32,539 bases of DNA from Azolla pinnata (lineage: Eukaryota > Streptophyta > Polypodiopsida > Salviniales > Salviniaceae). Positions 1-11,556 of the stretch are shown here, in pieces. The position numbers and the translations under genes are program-made. Under the pieces are notes generated by a model. The model saw only the letters and a list, made by a program, of their open reading frames with translations, did no database searches and had not been told where the DNA came from. Each line of letters opens with the position of its first letter. Position 1 is the stretch's first letter. The stretch is from positions 46,124-78,662 of the forward strand of contig JBBBWG010019001.1 in NCBI GenBank assembly GCA_037176905.1, in the 5' to 3' direction.

Positions 1-295
1 AAAGATGCAATCAGCTCATCTGAAAGGTTAGATACTATGACGAAGGGGTTGAACATGGATGGAAGCTAGTCCTATTTGGGGATTTTATGTCCATCACTAA
101 ACAGTCAAATGTGAAATGCAGTTGTTGTACCAAGTAAGATCGAGTATTGCAATATGTGGAGGGTACGGCAATGGCAATGGAAGCTATGAAAAAGTCATGT
201 TATGCTTCTAATGCATATAAAGATGCAATCAGCTCATCTGAAAGGTTAGATACTATGACGAAGGGGTTGAACATGGATGGAAGCTAGTCCTATTT
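1..295. repeat. 77-bp direct repeat, two copies 218 bp apart
   Basis: Bases 1-77 recur without visible change at 219-295, so the unit starts every 218 bp and the first copy is cut by the window edge. After the 77 bp the copies diverge: the first continues with GGGGATTTT, the second with CAAGGTACTC. In the second copy a + frame runs open from about 153 to a TAG at 283-285 and ends in the peptide TKGLNMDGS. That could be the tail of a gene lying to the left, but I do not recognise it. Confidence 0.75.
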
Positions 296-303
296 CAAGG
301 TAC

Positions 304-3300
304 TCTGTTACTTAATTTTTTTCATTAGTTGTTGCCATATGTTCTGATGGCATGGTTCTTCCTTTTCTTATTTTTGATAAGCACAACTTATATCCAAATA
401 CCTCATGCTAATGCTAAGTATTGCTGGAAAGATAAGTTCACACTTGTCACATTTTTTTATCAAAATTCATACAAAGATTTTGCTGTCTTTTTTTTTTTCT
501 TTTTTACTAAAGCTGTTGATGAGAGATTCAGGTGATCTTTTGGCTTCAAACGATATGTTTATTTCCGCCAATTCTATAGATTTTAAGAGGCACTTTAAGA
601 TGCCATGTATGTTCTTGTGCTTTGAGATGCACATACATCTATAACACTTGATCAGAAGCCAGTATCTGGTTTTGATGATCCTAACCTTCTCCGTTAGCAA
701 AGATATCAAGAAACAAATTATATCTTACATGAATGAGATTTCTGGCCGACAACGTGAATTTCTTACATAATGCATTTCTTACACAAATTGAGAGGACAGC
801 TTATAACTTCCATCTATTGTTTCAAGGCATAACTCCATTAACAGCTTTAAGAATCAAGTACACGAAACATCTGTGTCCATCAATACAAATTATGTGCGTT
901 GGATTATAGTCACCAGTCTTGTATGCAAATTGTTGCCTTTTCTTCAATCTGCTGGCTGTTTGCGTTCCTCCACCTCTCTTACATGTAGCTCGCTGTTGTT
1001 TTCTCTGCTTGCCACCATGCCACGATTGTTTTATGCTGTAGCCCTGATAATATGCTAATGCAATATTATAACAATAAACATCTTCTTTACACTAGCTTTA
1101 TAGCAAGTTGTCTGTTATGCAAGATTAGTAAGCTAGATTTGGAGAACAATAGACAAACTATTTTTATCGTGAATAATCAAGATCAAATAGCTCAAGGTGC
1201 CTTTTTGGCTAGGCCAGATTTATGAGGTTTTCACAATCAATAATAGTCTCACCTCCTTGGAAACCAACATATAAATTCTTGATAGCGTCAAGGGAGCAAT
1301 CAATAATTGATGTGGTTTTTCTTTTTGCCTCTAAACGTTTAACTCTATCATCTTGTATAATGAAAAATCTCCCATAAAAGGTAAGGTGGATAAAATTGTA
1401 ATTGATATCATATCGTGCTATCCTACAATATAAGCTCATTGAGAATAGAAGAATGGTGGACGTCATCAAAGGGGACAAGCTATGCACATGCAAGAGCATG
1501 TAACTGGAGAGAAAAAAGGGAGCGGATTGAAAATAGAGGTGCTAATGAAAGGGAAAATAGAATGCGCAGGATAGCAGATAATCTGTAACAAGATTTTTTT
1601 CGCCAAACAAAAAACTGAAAAGGTTAGAAGCTTTACATAAAGAAGTGATTTGCACCAATCTAGAAGATTATGCTTTAGGCTTGTTTGTACCGCAAAGCAT
1701 TAAACTTTTAAATGAAGATTACTCGCCTGCCACTTTCTTCTGATTTTTTTACACTTCTTTTGGCAGGTGCTGTCACTATTTCTAATTGCTTCTTGCATCC
1801 CTGCCCATAGAGACAGTCCCACTTGCATAGGAGAAGGAAAAAAGATATAAGGTCGAGAGCTCAGCTGAAGATATATGTTACCAACCCCTATCGAGATTAC
1901 ACAGTTCTGCTATGTGAAGATCTAGAACTAATTACATTCTAAAATCTACGGCAGAAAGACTTTATACACTGAGAGAAGAAAAGCATAAACAAGATGCAGA
2001 TATGGGGGCTTGGAGCCCGAGTTCTGGTACAAAGGCACAGATATGGAGTTAGAACAGACTGAAATTTTGTGCAAGAACTTACATACGTTGTTGTTGCCAT
2101 TGTTTCATCCCCAGATGTTGAACTGCTTCTCAAAGTTGGAGGTTGCAACATGGGACTTTGACAAACTGATGTTTGTCAGCGATTGATTTAGAACCAATTC
2201 GACAATCATTCGAAACCACTTGTAAGGCCTTTCAAGCTAGACAGTCAAAATGGGGAGATAAAGTTGCCGATTCGGCCAATCACATTGATATTCATCCCGA
2301 GTGTGTGCCAGGAGGCTGGTCCCAGACCTCTCAATGGACAAAGAAATGAGAATAGCTGAAGTTTTGGTGCCATCGATGACATGCCTCTTTGTAGCCTAAA
2401 ACACAATTTGTTCAGATGGCACACCCAAAGTCCAAGAAAAGAGAAGAAGCCCTTTTGGCATAGATGTCCTCAGAGTTAGTTGATCGTCATAATAGGAAAA
2501 CGATTTTCATATCCATTTGAAGGTGTTTGAGATCATTAACTACTTGAACTTTTTACAAAGAACCCACTTACATGGGATTGGTGGAGCACTAAGGTGCTAA
2601 AATTGGAGGCGCTACGGTTTAGCCGGTCACACATTCTTTTGTACAACATAATGCATCTTGATGAACTTTGCACGAATGTTTTCGTATGGGTGTCTTGGAA
2701 CAAGATAGGGTTGGTGATTGCAGAGTACTTGATTGTGGTTGCAGGTTACAGACAATGGGAGCGGATTGTTCATCAACGATAGAGCTGAAAGTTTTAACTA
2801 CTTTGTCCGAATCGAGTGTTGTAAAATGCATCATCATATTTAAGAGATGAAAGCGAGATCGCCAGGTTGGTTATGTCAGCAAAGGCAAAGGAAGGTCATT
2901 TACAAACATGACCTGCCCACAGGGATAATGTGAATTTGGCCTTGTTTATGCTATGAAATCTCTAGGTGGGTTCCAGATCAAGGACTTGATCCTTTCTGGG
3001 GACAATGCGCTAAACCACACCATTCCCTCGCTATTGAGCCTGTTGAACTTGCACCCACTCCCATGGGGCATCGATGTCTGGAATTTCTTCAAGCCCATCA
3101 CCTGCTGAAGTCTTGCTCTGATCGGGCCTCTCGAGGCCAGCCATGATGCTTCTACTGCGACAAGTACACACTGGGATGGGATTATGAGATGTTCTGACTC
3201 ACAGTCAAACGATCACGAGATCCCATCGGATTGGCTAACACCGGTTTATCGGAAACATAACCCAGAAATAGCAGAATGGGCCTTTTTTTTTTGTTTTCTT

Positions 3301-3550
3301 TTGTCCTTAGTGGGAGACGACCATTCTGGCGGCGCACAGTTCTATGGCATTTCATCCATCAGGGCTCTATTGCCCTCATTCCTGCTATAGTTGGCGGAGC
3401 TGCTGCCTGCAGCAGCAGACATCTTAAGAGCCTTCCAAATACACCACATAGTGTCCGTTCTGCATTTGTTCAGAGGAGCCGTTTTTGCCGATGGAGTCGG
3501 GACCCACGGGGGGGGGGGGGTAAACGTCTTGTAAAAATTAAAACTAAAGC
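304..3550. other. Intergenic stretch, no gene supported
   Basis: This AT-rich stretch holds only short open frames with no family motif that I recognise. A plus-strand segment near 2975-3110 reads like a single leucine-rich repeat (GDNALNHTIPSLLSLLNL), but nothing around it continues the pattern. A minus-strand segment at about 2085-2165 ends at a good donor (GTAAGT) but has no convincing partner exon. A G10 run lies near 3510-3520. Confidence 0.5.
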
Positions 3551-3617
3551 GTGAACTTTACTCATCGCCATCGGCCATCGTCAGGAGGAGGAATCAGGAC
3601 GGAGTGCGATTTGCCAG

Positions 3618-3648
3618 ACAGATAGACAGACAGATAGACAGATAGACT
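3618..3648. repeat. GATAGACA-type microsatellite
   Basis: An imperfect run of GATAGACAGACAGATAGACA units. It lies about 1.9 kb upstream of the receptor-kinase start codon. Confidence 0.8.
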
Positions 3649-4014
3649 GACTACATGCTCATGGATGAGGCCCCCAACTGAGCTTGTGGAGGACTTAGCT
3701 GGCGAGCCTCGAACAAAAAAGTCGTTATAGATGGCAATCCGGGTTTCTGGCTGTTGCTCCTTTCATTTTTTTTCCCCTTTAATTTACATCTATGTGCCCC
3801 GATCATCTGCAGTTTTTTGCCTGGGGAGCAGCAAAGAAATGGTTCGTATCATTTCGATGCTCTTTTTCTGGGAGGAATCGCCGTTTTCATTTTTTTTGTT
3901 CTTTAAGCTTGCAGATCTTTCTTAGGAAGCCAAAAAACGTTATCATAATCGAGCCCCGTGATCCAACCCCCCACACAGCTGTAACCAATGCAGAGCTCGG
4001 GCAAAGATAGAGAT

Positions 4015-4233
4015 AGAGAGAGAGAGAGAGAGAGAGAATCTGGCAAAACGCTAGGATGGCCTGGGAACCGATCAGGGTCAGATCTTCGGTGCCGTTCCTC
4101 TAAAACCCTTCGACTAACTGGTGTAAAAGCTGACGATCATCAGCGGCTTATTGCAGCATCACGGATTTCGGCCGAAACTACTGGGGTGAAGCTGGCTCCA
4201 GCAGCCGATCAGAGAGAGAGAGAGAGAGAGAGA
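4015..4233 (+). promoter_or_regulatory. Two GAGA tracts upstream of the receptor kinase
   Basis: Two (GA)n runs are visible, at about 4015-4038 and 4211-4233. GAGA repeats in plant promoters are bound by BPC/GAGA-binding proteins. Here they precede a telo-box cluster at 4371-4411. The regulatory role is inferred from motif class and position. Confidence 0.45.
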
Positions 4234-4370
4234 TGCCGAAAAGCGATACACAGAAGATTGCATTGCAATTGGGGAAATCTTGCAGGCAGCGGGCCGAGAC
4301 AGAGGCTTGTTTTTTGCCCCTTCGATTGAGACGATCTGGCGATAGCAGGGCGCCCGAGCAAAACAAAAAA

Positions 4371-4411
4371 AACCCTAAACCCTAAACCCTAAACCCTAAA
4401 CCCTAAACCCT
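4371..4411 (+). repeat. Short interstitial telomeric repeat, (CCCTAAA) about 5.6 copies
   Basis: A clean run of the Arabidopsis-type telomere heptamer, with CCCTAAA on the + strand, about 1.15 kb upstream of the receptor-kinase ATG. Each unit contains a telo-box (AAACCCTA). It may be a cis-element cluster or a scar of telomere-repeat insertion. Confidence 0.9.
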
Positions 4412-4673
4412 GGAAAAACTCGGATAGAATGTACAGCCCTCGATCCCTCAAAATTGACAACTCTGCGCACGCCAGACTACCGCATTGCTCTGCATCGAGA
4501 GCACGCGTTGCTGCTTTCTTGTCGCTCTTTGCTCTTTGCTCTTTGCTCTTTGCTCTTTGCTCTGATTTGTTTTGCTTTTGCTTTGCTTTGCTTGCCCTGC
4601 TCTTTGTCCATGATGTGTTTTTTTTTTCTGGTTTCTTTTTCTTCTTTGTTTTAGCCTTGCTCCCTAAGGTAAA

Positions 4674-5255
4674 AGATGAGAAGAAGATGGAAGAAGAAGG
4701 AAGAAGGAAGAGGAAGAAGAACAAGAACAAGAAGAAGTGCAGAAGAACAGAGTTAAAAAGGAGAAGAAGAAGGAAGAAGAAGAAGAAGGAAGAAGAAGAA
4801 GAAGAACAGAAGAAGAAGAAGAAGAAGAAGAAGAAGAAGAAAGGAAGCTGTGTAGAAGTGAAAGCTAAGGAAGAGAAAGACAGCTCAGCCATGGCTGCTC
4901 GAGCTACAAGAAGAAGGAAGAAGAACTGCAGAAGAACTGCAGAAGAAGAAGAAGAAGAAGGAAGAAGAAGAAGCAGAAGAAGCAGCAGAAGAAGCAGGAA
5001 GAAGACGACGCCATAGCTTTTCTTCCTCTTTCCCAAACCCCCTCCCTCCCCCCACCATCTCTGTCTTCTTCTTCTCCTTCTTCTTCTTCTTCTTCTTCTT
5101 CTTCTTCTTCTTCTCTGCTCTTTTTTATATATGCTTGCAGACTTTCCCCCGTCTCTGCTTCTACCTTCCTCCGCCATTGACCCACCTCCTCCTCCTCCTC
5201 CTCCTCCTCCTCTTCTTCTTCTTCTTCTTCTTCTTCTTCTTCTTCTTCTTCTGGA
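4674..5255 (+). repeat. Paired GAA and TTC/TCC tracts in the receptor-kinase 5' region
   Basis: About 330 bp of nearly pure purine GAA-type sequence (4674-5005) is followed by pyrimidine tracts of CTT at about 5062-5113 and of TCC then TTC at about 5181-5251. The two arms are complementary in an inverted sense and lie 300-880 bp before the kinase ATG. A transcript spanning both could fold into a long GAA:UUC helix, and the duplex could form triplex DNA. Large antisense frames here are low-complexity by-products. Confidence 0.85.
5124..5133 (+). promoter_or_regulatory. Candidate TATA box of the receptor kinase
   Basis: TTTATATATG lies between the two pyrimidine tracts, about 425 bp upstream of the chosen ATG at 5557. 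If used, transcription would start near 5160 and the 5' UTR would be about 400 nt. This is a motif match only. Confidence 0.3.
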
Positions 5256-5556
5256 TTCTGCTTCTTCTTCCCTCCCCATCATCATCTGCGTTGCCTCATT
5301 CAAGCAGATCTGCAGTCTCCTGCTGCAAGCAAGCGGAGAACAAGGGGGGCGGAGAAGCGAGGTGCGAGATAGGCGAGAGCGAGAGAAAGGGGGAGCAGGA
5401 GCTTGGGGAGAAAGAAACGACAGGAAGGAAAGGAAAGGAGGGAAAGGAGAGAAAGCCATGGCTTGAATCTGCAGGGCAGAAAGCTTGATCCGCCATAGCC
5501 GAAACCAAAGGGAGAGAGGAGCAGCAGGAAGAAAACGCAGAGGAACAGGCAGCGCC

Positions 5557-8500
5557 ATGGCGGCGTCTCGGAGCCTCCTGCGCCGCAATGTACCTTCCTG
5601 GCATCTCCTCCGTGCTCGGCCCTTCTCCATCTCCCTCTCCTCCTTCTCCTTCTGCTGTTGCTGCTTCTTCTTCTTCTTCTTCCTCTTCTGCATCTCCGGC
5701 CATGGCGGATCTGCAGCGATGGCGGCTGGAGATCTGAGCGGCGACCTCGCAGGGCTAATCGTGCTGAAGAACGCGCTCAACATCTTGCCATGGAGCAACA
5801 TCAGCAGCAACATCAGCAGCAGCAGCAGCAGCAGCAGCAACATCAGCAGCGATGTCTGCGGATTGGAAGGAGTGACCTGCAGGAGCTACAACAACACGAT
5901 TAGGGTTTCGGCGCTGCGCCTTCCAGGGGACGATCTCTCAGGCGCCATACCTGCAGGCTCCATCGGGAGACTGACGGAGCTCCGGGTCCTCAGCCTGCGC
6001 TTCAACAACCTCTCGGGATCCTTGCCCGAGGATCTCTCCAACTGCGCCTTCCTGCGGAGCCTCTACCTGCAGAGCAACCATCTCTCCGGATCCCTCCCCT
6101 CCGACTTCGCGCAGTGGCCCAACCTCGTCCACCTCGATCTCTCCTCCAACGGCTTCTCCGGCCCCATCCCTGCCTCCATAGCCGATCTCTCGCAGCTCAA
6201 GTCGCTGTACCTGCACAACAACTCCTTGTCGGGGGCCCTGCCTCCGCTGGAGATCTCCTCCCTCGCCAAATTCAGCGTCGCCTTCAACCAGCTCAACGGA
6301 TCGATCCCCAACACCACCACGTTGAGCAGGTTCCCGCAGAGCTCCTTCGTCGGGAACCCCGGCCTCTGCGGCTCCCCCCTCCCTCCCTGCGCAGCATCGT
6401 CCCCGTCTCCCGCTTCTTCCTCGCAGGGCAGGAGGAGGAAGAAGCTCTCGGGCGCTGCGATTGCAGGGATCGTCCTCGCCTGCATCCTCGTGCCCTTCCT
6501 GCTCCTCACGCTGTGGGCGCTGCTCTTCAACAACGCCGCCGGCAGGGGCAAGAAGAAGGGGGGAGATCCCCTGTATGCGGCGGCGTCGAGGTCCGCCGAA
6601 GCCATGGATGGAGGGGGAGGAGGATCTTCGGGCGCCGCTACGGAGCTCCTCCCGGGCGCGAATCATCAAGCCGCGCAGGAATCGAGTGCGAACAACAGCA
6701 AGCTCGTCTTCTTCGAAGGGGCCAAGTACTCGTTCGATCTCGACGATCTGCTCCGGGCTTCGGCCGAGGTTCTGGGGAGGGGGAGCGTGGGGACTGCGTA
6801 CAAGGCCGTGCTCGAGAACGGCTCCATCGTCGCGGTGAAGCGGCTCAAGGATGTGAGCATCGAGAGGCAGGAATTCGAGCAGCATATGGTGCCTGTGGGC
6901 AAGCTCCGGCACCCGAACCTTGTTCCCATGGTGGCTTACTTCTACTCCAGGGAGGAGAAGCTGCTGGTGAACGAGTACATGACCAATGGCAGCTTGTCTG
7001 CTCTCTTGCACGGTAGGTGGAAGCTCATCTCTCTCTCTCTCTCTCTCCCATTCAGGTTTTTGTTCCATGTCTTTTGCTTCTCGTTTCGAACCCGGCCCTG
7101 TGGTGTGAGAATCTCTGGGGTTAGGTTCATCTGCTTTGCTTGTGTGTTTGCGCAACACTTCAATCCCTTGCCTGCCAAATTTTTCGACTGGGCCCTGTGG
7201 TAGATCTGTAGGGAGGATTCGAGCTGAGCTTTGCGTTAGGGTTTCTCAGAGAAAAGAACCGCATTTCGACCATGTCCTCGACTCTTCAAGAGCTTTTGCA
7301 TTAGGGGTTGCAGTGTGGTGGGATTCTGTAGGGAGGACTCAAGTGGGTTTCTCAGAGAAAAGCAACAGCATTTCAACCGTGTGTGTCCTCCACTCTTCGA
7401 GAGCTTTGCATTAGGGTTTGCAATGTGGTGGATCTTGTAGGGAGGAGTCAAGTTGGTTTGCATTTAGGGCTTCTCAGAGAGAAGCAGCAGAATTTCAACC
7501 GCGTCCTCCACTCTTCGAAAGCTTTGCATTAGGGTTGCAATGTGGTGGATTTTGTAGGGAGGAGTCAAGTTGGGGTTTCTCAGAGAGAAGCAGCAGCATT
7601 TCAACCGCGTCCTCCACTCTTCGAGAGCTTTGCACATTAGGGTTTGCAATGTAGTGGATCTTGTAGGGAGGAGTCAAGTTGGTTTGCATTTAGGGCTTCT
7701 CAGAGAGAAGCAGCAAGCAGCATTTCAACCATGTCCTCGAACTCTTCGAGAGCTTTGCATTAGGGTTTGCAATGTGCTGGATCTTGTAGGGAGGAGTCAA
7801 GTTGGTTTGCATTAGGGTTTCCCAGAGAGAAGCAGCAAGCAGCATTTCAACCATGTCCTCAACTCTTCAAGAGCTTTGCATTAGGGTTGCAATGTGGTGG
7901 ATTTTGTAGGGAGGAGTCAAGTTGGTTTGCATTTAGGGTTTCTCAGAGAGAAGCAGCAGCATTTCAACCGTGTCCTCGAACTCTTCAAGAGCTTTTGCAT
8001 TAGGGTTGCAGTGTGGTGGATTTTGTAGGGAGGATTCAAGTTGGTTTGCATTAGGGTTTCCCAGAGAGAAGCAGCAGCATCTCAACCATGTCCGCATTTG
8101 TTCTGCTCAGCTGGGTTTGTTCTAGGTCTCTCGCACTTAGCATACTCCATGGATTGATCGACTGACCGCATGTCGTGAACTGTTCAAGAGCTTTGCATTA
8201 GGGTTACAATGTGGTGGATCAGAGATCTGTAGGGAGGATTCAAGTTGGTTTGCATTTAGGGTTGGGCTTCTCAGAGAGAAGCACCAGCATTTCAACCATG
8301 TCCTCAACCTGTTCTGCTCAGCTGGGCTTGTTCTAGATCTAGCTTACTCCATCTCCATGGCTTGAATTGGCTGATGCATTCCCTCCCTCCTTCCTTTCCT
8401 TCCTTCATGTCCTGAACTGTTCAAGAGCTTTGCACTAGGGTTAGGGAAGGTCCCAGAAACAGAAAGATGCAAAGCATTGCAGTCAGTCATTCCTTCCTGT

Positions 8501-10084
8501 CCTTCCACTAGAACTGTGTCAGAAGCCATGGAAGGCTCCTGTACCAGAAAATAGGAGGAGCTTGTACTGCTGCCACAAAGCTTTTCATTCATTTGCCTCC
8601 ATGTTTCTGAACTGCTCAGACCAGAAGTGTGTCAAAAGCAGAAAAACAGAAGTATCTTACACAAGCTCTTTCAGGAACAAGCAAAGGAAAAAGAAGAAGC
8701 TTTAGATACGAAGTATCTGATCCAGTCCTTCCATGTCTTGAGCTGTTCCTCCACCAGCAGTGTGTAGAAAGAAAAGAGGAGCCTTTGCACAAGAAAAAGC
8801 TTATACTGTACACAAAGCATTTCATTTCTTCTTTCCTGAACTACTGGGCTAGAAAAAGCGTGTGGAACAGAAGAAAAGAGCAGCTTGTGTACAAGAAAAA
8901 AGAAGAGAAGGCTGTTGAAGAGATGAAATGCAAAAGCATTTCATTCCTTCCTTCCTTCCATGTCCTCAACTGCTGGACAAGAAGTGTGTTGAAATGAACT
9001 ACATAAGCTTTTGTTCAAGAAGAATCAAAAAACAAAACAGAAGCTCATGCTGCTCTTCCAGAAACCCAAAAAATTAAAGGGGGGGTTTGTTGTATACCAA
9101 GCATTGCTTCCATGTCCTGAACTCAAAAGTCATTCCTTCCATGTCCTGACCTCAAGCCATTCCTTCCATGTCCTGAACTGTTGGACAGAAGTGTTTAGAA
9201 TTGAAAAACATAAGCTTTTTGTACAAGAAGTATACATAAGCTTCCAAAAAACAAAAACAAGGCTTGCATACAAAGCATTCCTTTCATGTCCTTGAACTCA
9301 AGTTCCAGTCATTCCTTCCGGTCATTCCTTCAGGTCATTCCTTCCAGTCATTCCTTTCATGTCCTGAGCTGTTTGTTGGGCCAGAAATCTGTAGAAAAGG
9401 AGAAGCTTCTGTACAAGAACAGAAGAAAAGAAGCTTCTAGTTTAACAACTGCTTCTCTCGGATATGGCAGGTAGCAAAGGCGTGAACAGGACCCCCTTGG
9501 ACTGGGACACGAGAGTGAAGATCGCAGCGGGTGCAGCGATGGGGATCGAGCACCTGCACGACCGCGGCTTCACGCACGGCAACATCAAGTCGTGCAACGT
9601 GCTGCTGACGAGCAGCTACAGCAGCTGCGTCTCCGACTACGGCTTGGCGCAGATGGTGAGCACCACCCCAGCTGCGAATCGAGTGATGGGCTATCGAGCA
9701 CCTGAGCTTACCGATCCGAGGAAGATGACCCCAGAGGCCGACGTCTACAGCTTCGGTGTTCTCCTGCTCGAGCTCCTCACAGGGAAGGCTCCATCTCAGG
9801 CTTCGACCAGCGAGGAAGGCGTCGATCTTCCCCGCTGGGTCCGATCGGTTGCCCCCGAAGACTGGAAATCGCAGGTCTTCGACCCCGAGCTCGTCAAGTA
9901 TCAAGCCGATGCTGTCGATGATGAGATGGCCAGCTTGCTGCAGATCGCTCTGCAGTGCATCGCGCCGTCTCCCGCTCTCCGGCCCTCCATGAAAGCTCTC
10001 ATCAAGCTGCTTCAAGATCTGCAGAAGAGTTACAGCGATGCCTCTGGGGACATGGTCTCCAAAGGAGGAGCGAATCAAGCCTGA
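5557..10084 (+). CDS. LRR receptor-like kinase, LRR-III subfamily (probable inactive receptor kinase, RKL1/RLK902-like)
   Basis: Two exons, 5557-7012 and 9471-10084. The donor is CACG|GTAGGT and the acceptor GGCAG|GTAGC; the phase-1 join gives LHGSKGVNRTPLDWDTR and a 689-residue protein. The ATG at 5557 is the first in-frame ATG; the open frame beyond it has only a TTG. In order: a signal peptide with Cys/Phe runs (about 30-50), a serine run with three NIS sequons (about 74-97), an LRR N-cap (DVCGLEGVTC), about five LRRs, a membrane segment (about 300-325) and a kinase domain. The glycine loop GRGSVGTAYKA and the lysine in VAVKRL are present. The catalytic loop reads HGNIKSCN, not HRD, while DYG keeps the metal-binding Asp, as is usual in this subfamily of probable pseudokinases. 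Such proteins sit in the plasma membrane and signal through partners. The ligand is unknown. Confidence 0.95.
5666..5842 (+). repeat. Coding microsatellites in the receptor-kinase ectodomain
   Basis: A TTC run (about 5666-5690) encodes phenylalanines in the signal peptide. An AACATCAGCAGC/AGC run (about 5797-5842) encodes a serine stretch with three N-I-S sequons just before the LRR N-cap. Both stay in frame. Confidence 0.85.
7222..8330 (+). repeat. Tandem array of about 118 bp in the receptor-kinase intron
   Basis: The motif GCTTTGCATTAGGGTT recurs starting near 7226, 7291, 7402, 7520, 7626, 7751, 7872, 7990, 8189 and 8426, mostly 106-125 bp apart. Each unit also has AATGTGGTGGAT, TTGTAGGGAGGA, TCAGAGAGAAGCAGCAGCAT and TTTCAACC. 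Many units carry TTAGGGTTT-like telo motifs. The array starts about 210 bp after the donor. Several short + frames repeat with the array and are not genes. Confidence 0.9.
8380..9420 (+). repeat. Second, more degenerate tandem array in the same intron
   Basis: Blocks of CATTCCTTCCATGTCCTGAA followed by a CTG..CCAGAAGTGTGT..GAAAA..AAGCTTGTACAAGAA-like segment recur irregularly about every 100-150 bp up to the acceptor. It shares GTCCTGAACTGTTCAAGAGC with the edge of the first array, so it may have grown from the same seed. The last unit ends about 50 bp before the acceptor at 9470. Confidence 0.7.
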
Positions 10085-11556
10085 AGCGGCATCCTCGTCC
10101 CGATTCCTCTCAGACGGAAGCGGCTCTCTTTCGTGGCCTGGTGGATCGTGACTGCTCAACGTTTTGGATCGATCGAGATGCAAATGCATGAATGAAATCA
10201 CTCTTAGTCAATCACATGGATCGATCGGCATCACCACAAACGCCCTTGTCGAAAAGCTCAGAGACTCTCCCACCATGAAGATACTTACTGTAGCAAATCC
10301 TCTCTGATTCATCATCCTCACCATTTTTTTCTTTTTCTGTTTCTCAGTGTTTGTTGCTCCCATCATGAAGGGGGGGGAAAGAAAGAACCATGGAGATATT
10401 TACTGTAGCCAATCCCTCTGATTCATCATCTTCACTGAACCTCACCATATTTTTTCTTCCTTTTTTCTGTTTCAGTGTTTGTTGCTCCCATCATACAGGG
10501 GAAAAGAAAAAAAAAAACCAGGAAAACAAAAACACACACAAAAAAATGCAGAGTATTCTTCTCTAACCAAAAAAAGACCTGGTGATGTTGTGTTGTATTT
10601 CTTATTATCATGTCTGTAGATCTTCAAAAAATGCCATTCTTTTTCTTCTGTAAGACTGCATCCTCTTTCTTTGCCCTTGGATCACAAATGCTTGCCATGG
10701 ATTCCTTCTCCTTCTTTATTGCAACCCTAAACTTCCCTACTGCGAAACAGATGCCCGAGCTCTCATCTTGTCTAATTGCACTGTGGAAATTCTTTGGATT
10801 GCACTTGCTGCTACAAGAAGAGGATAAGCAACATGAAGCTCTGGATTCCAGTAAATTGCACTGTGATGGACTCATCTAAGATGCATGGATCCATCATCAT
10901 CTCCAGTTGCATCGAGTGACCATAAACCGTACGATCTCCCAAGTATCTGCCATCTGATCTGAGGACTGCTGGGCTCAATTTGTTTCTAGATCCGGTAAAA
11001 CACATTGGAGCTCCATATCTGCTGCTGCTTACAGCAAAATCTTCTCGGGGCGACAAAATTCATGGAAAGAAAATGTGTCCAAGCATAGGTTCAGTAGCAG
11101 TAATTTGCAATCATGGTCTGGCATACAGATAGATATCTGGTAAATCTTGTGTCGATCATGTACAGGGTAAACAAAAATGTTTACCCAAGATCCCTTCCAT
11201 ATAGTAAAAGTCAAATCCCACCCACAGCTTCATCTGTGAGAGCCCCATTGCAAGCATGCAATCCTAAGATGTGGAGCTTGCTCCACGACATGTATCCGTT
11301 ACATTCGTGCACCTCCCATCTCGATAGCAGCTGCATTAACTGCCTCTCTGCAAATGGACCAAGTACCCCGAGTCATGTCGGGCTTTGAAGCCCTCGGTCC
11401 TCGCATTATCAGAGAGGATGATGCGGCAGAGGCAGTACTAAAACTGTGTCCATCACATGCCGATTGAACGTACCGATTCAGTGGAAGATTGAATAGACGG
11501 TACGCTTGTTACTGCAGTTTTCTAGAGTCCAACGGTTTTTACCCAAAGTACCATCA
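10085..11556 (+). other. Receptor-kinase 3' flank with a direct duplication
   Basis: No gene is supported. A block of about 110 bp at roughly 10272-10375 is repeated with changes at 10388-10500 (shared ACTGTAG, CTGATTCATCATC and TTTGTTGCTCCCATCAT). It begins about 190 bp after the stop and is probably 3' UTR or just beyond. The remainder to 11556 has no recognised coding content. Confidence 0.6.

Noticed and set aside
2085-2180. Minus-strand exon-like segment (SPMLQPPTLRSSSTSGDETM) ending at a GTAAGT donor
   Set aside because: The acceptor side lacks a pyrimidine tract and no partner exon fits on either side.
2960-3110. Possible leucine-rich-repeat fragment (GDNALNHTIPSLLSLLNL)
   Set aside because: Only one repeat-like unit with no continuation in any frame.
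5485-5556. Extended start for the receptor kinase at 5485
   Set aside because: The codon at 5485 is TTG and the extra residues are basic and low-complexity; the ATG at 5557 leads directly into a signal peptide.
4389-5843. Long minus-strand open frame (484 codons) opposite the receptor-kinase 5' end
   Set aside because: It is Arg/Lys/Leu/Phe homopolymer from the GAA, TTC and TCC tracts, with no domain, and it overlaps a well-supported gene on the other strand.
7236-8003. Many short open frames on both strands in the kinase intron
   Set aside because: They repeat with the 118-bp array and reflect its period rather than genes.
11255-11460. Plus-strand stretch resembling a MATE transporter segment (YIRAPPISIAAALTASLQMD)
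   Set aside because: The similarity is short, needs gaps, and has no flanking family motifs; it may be chance.
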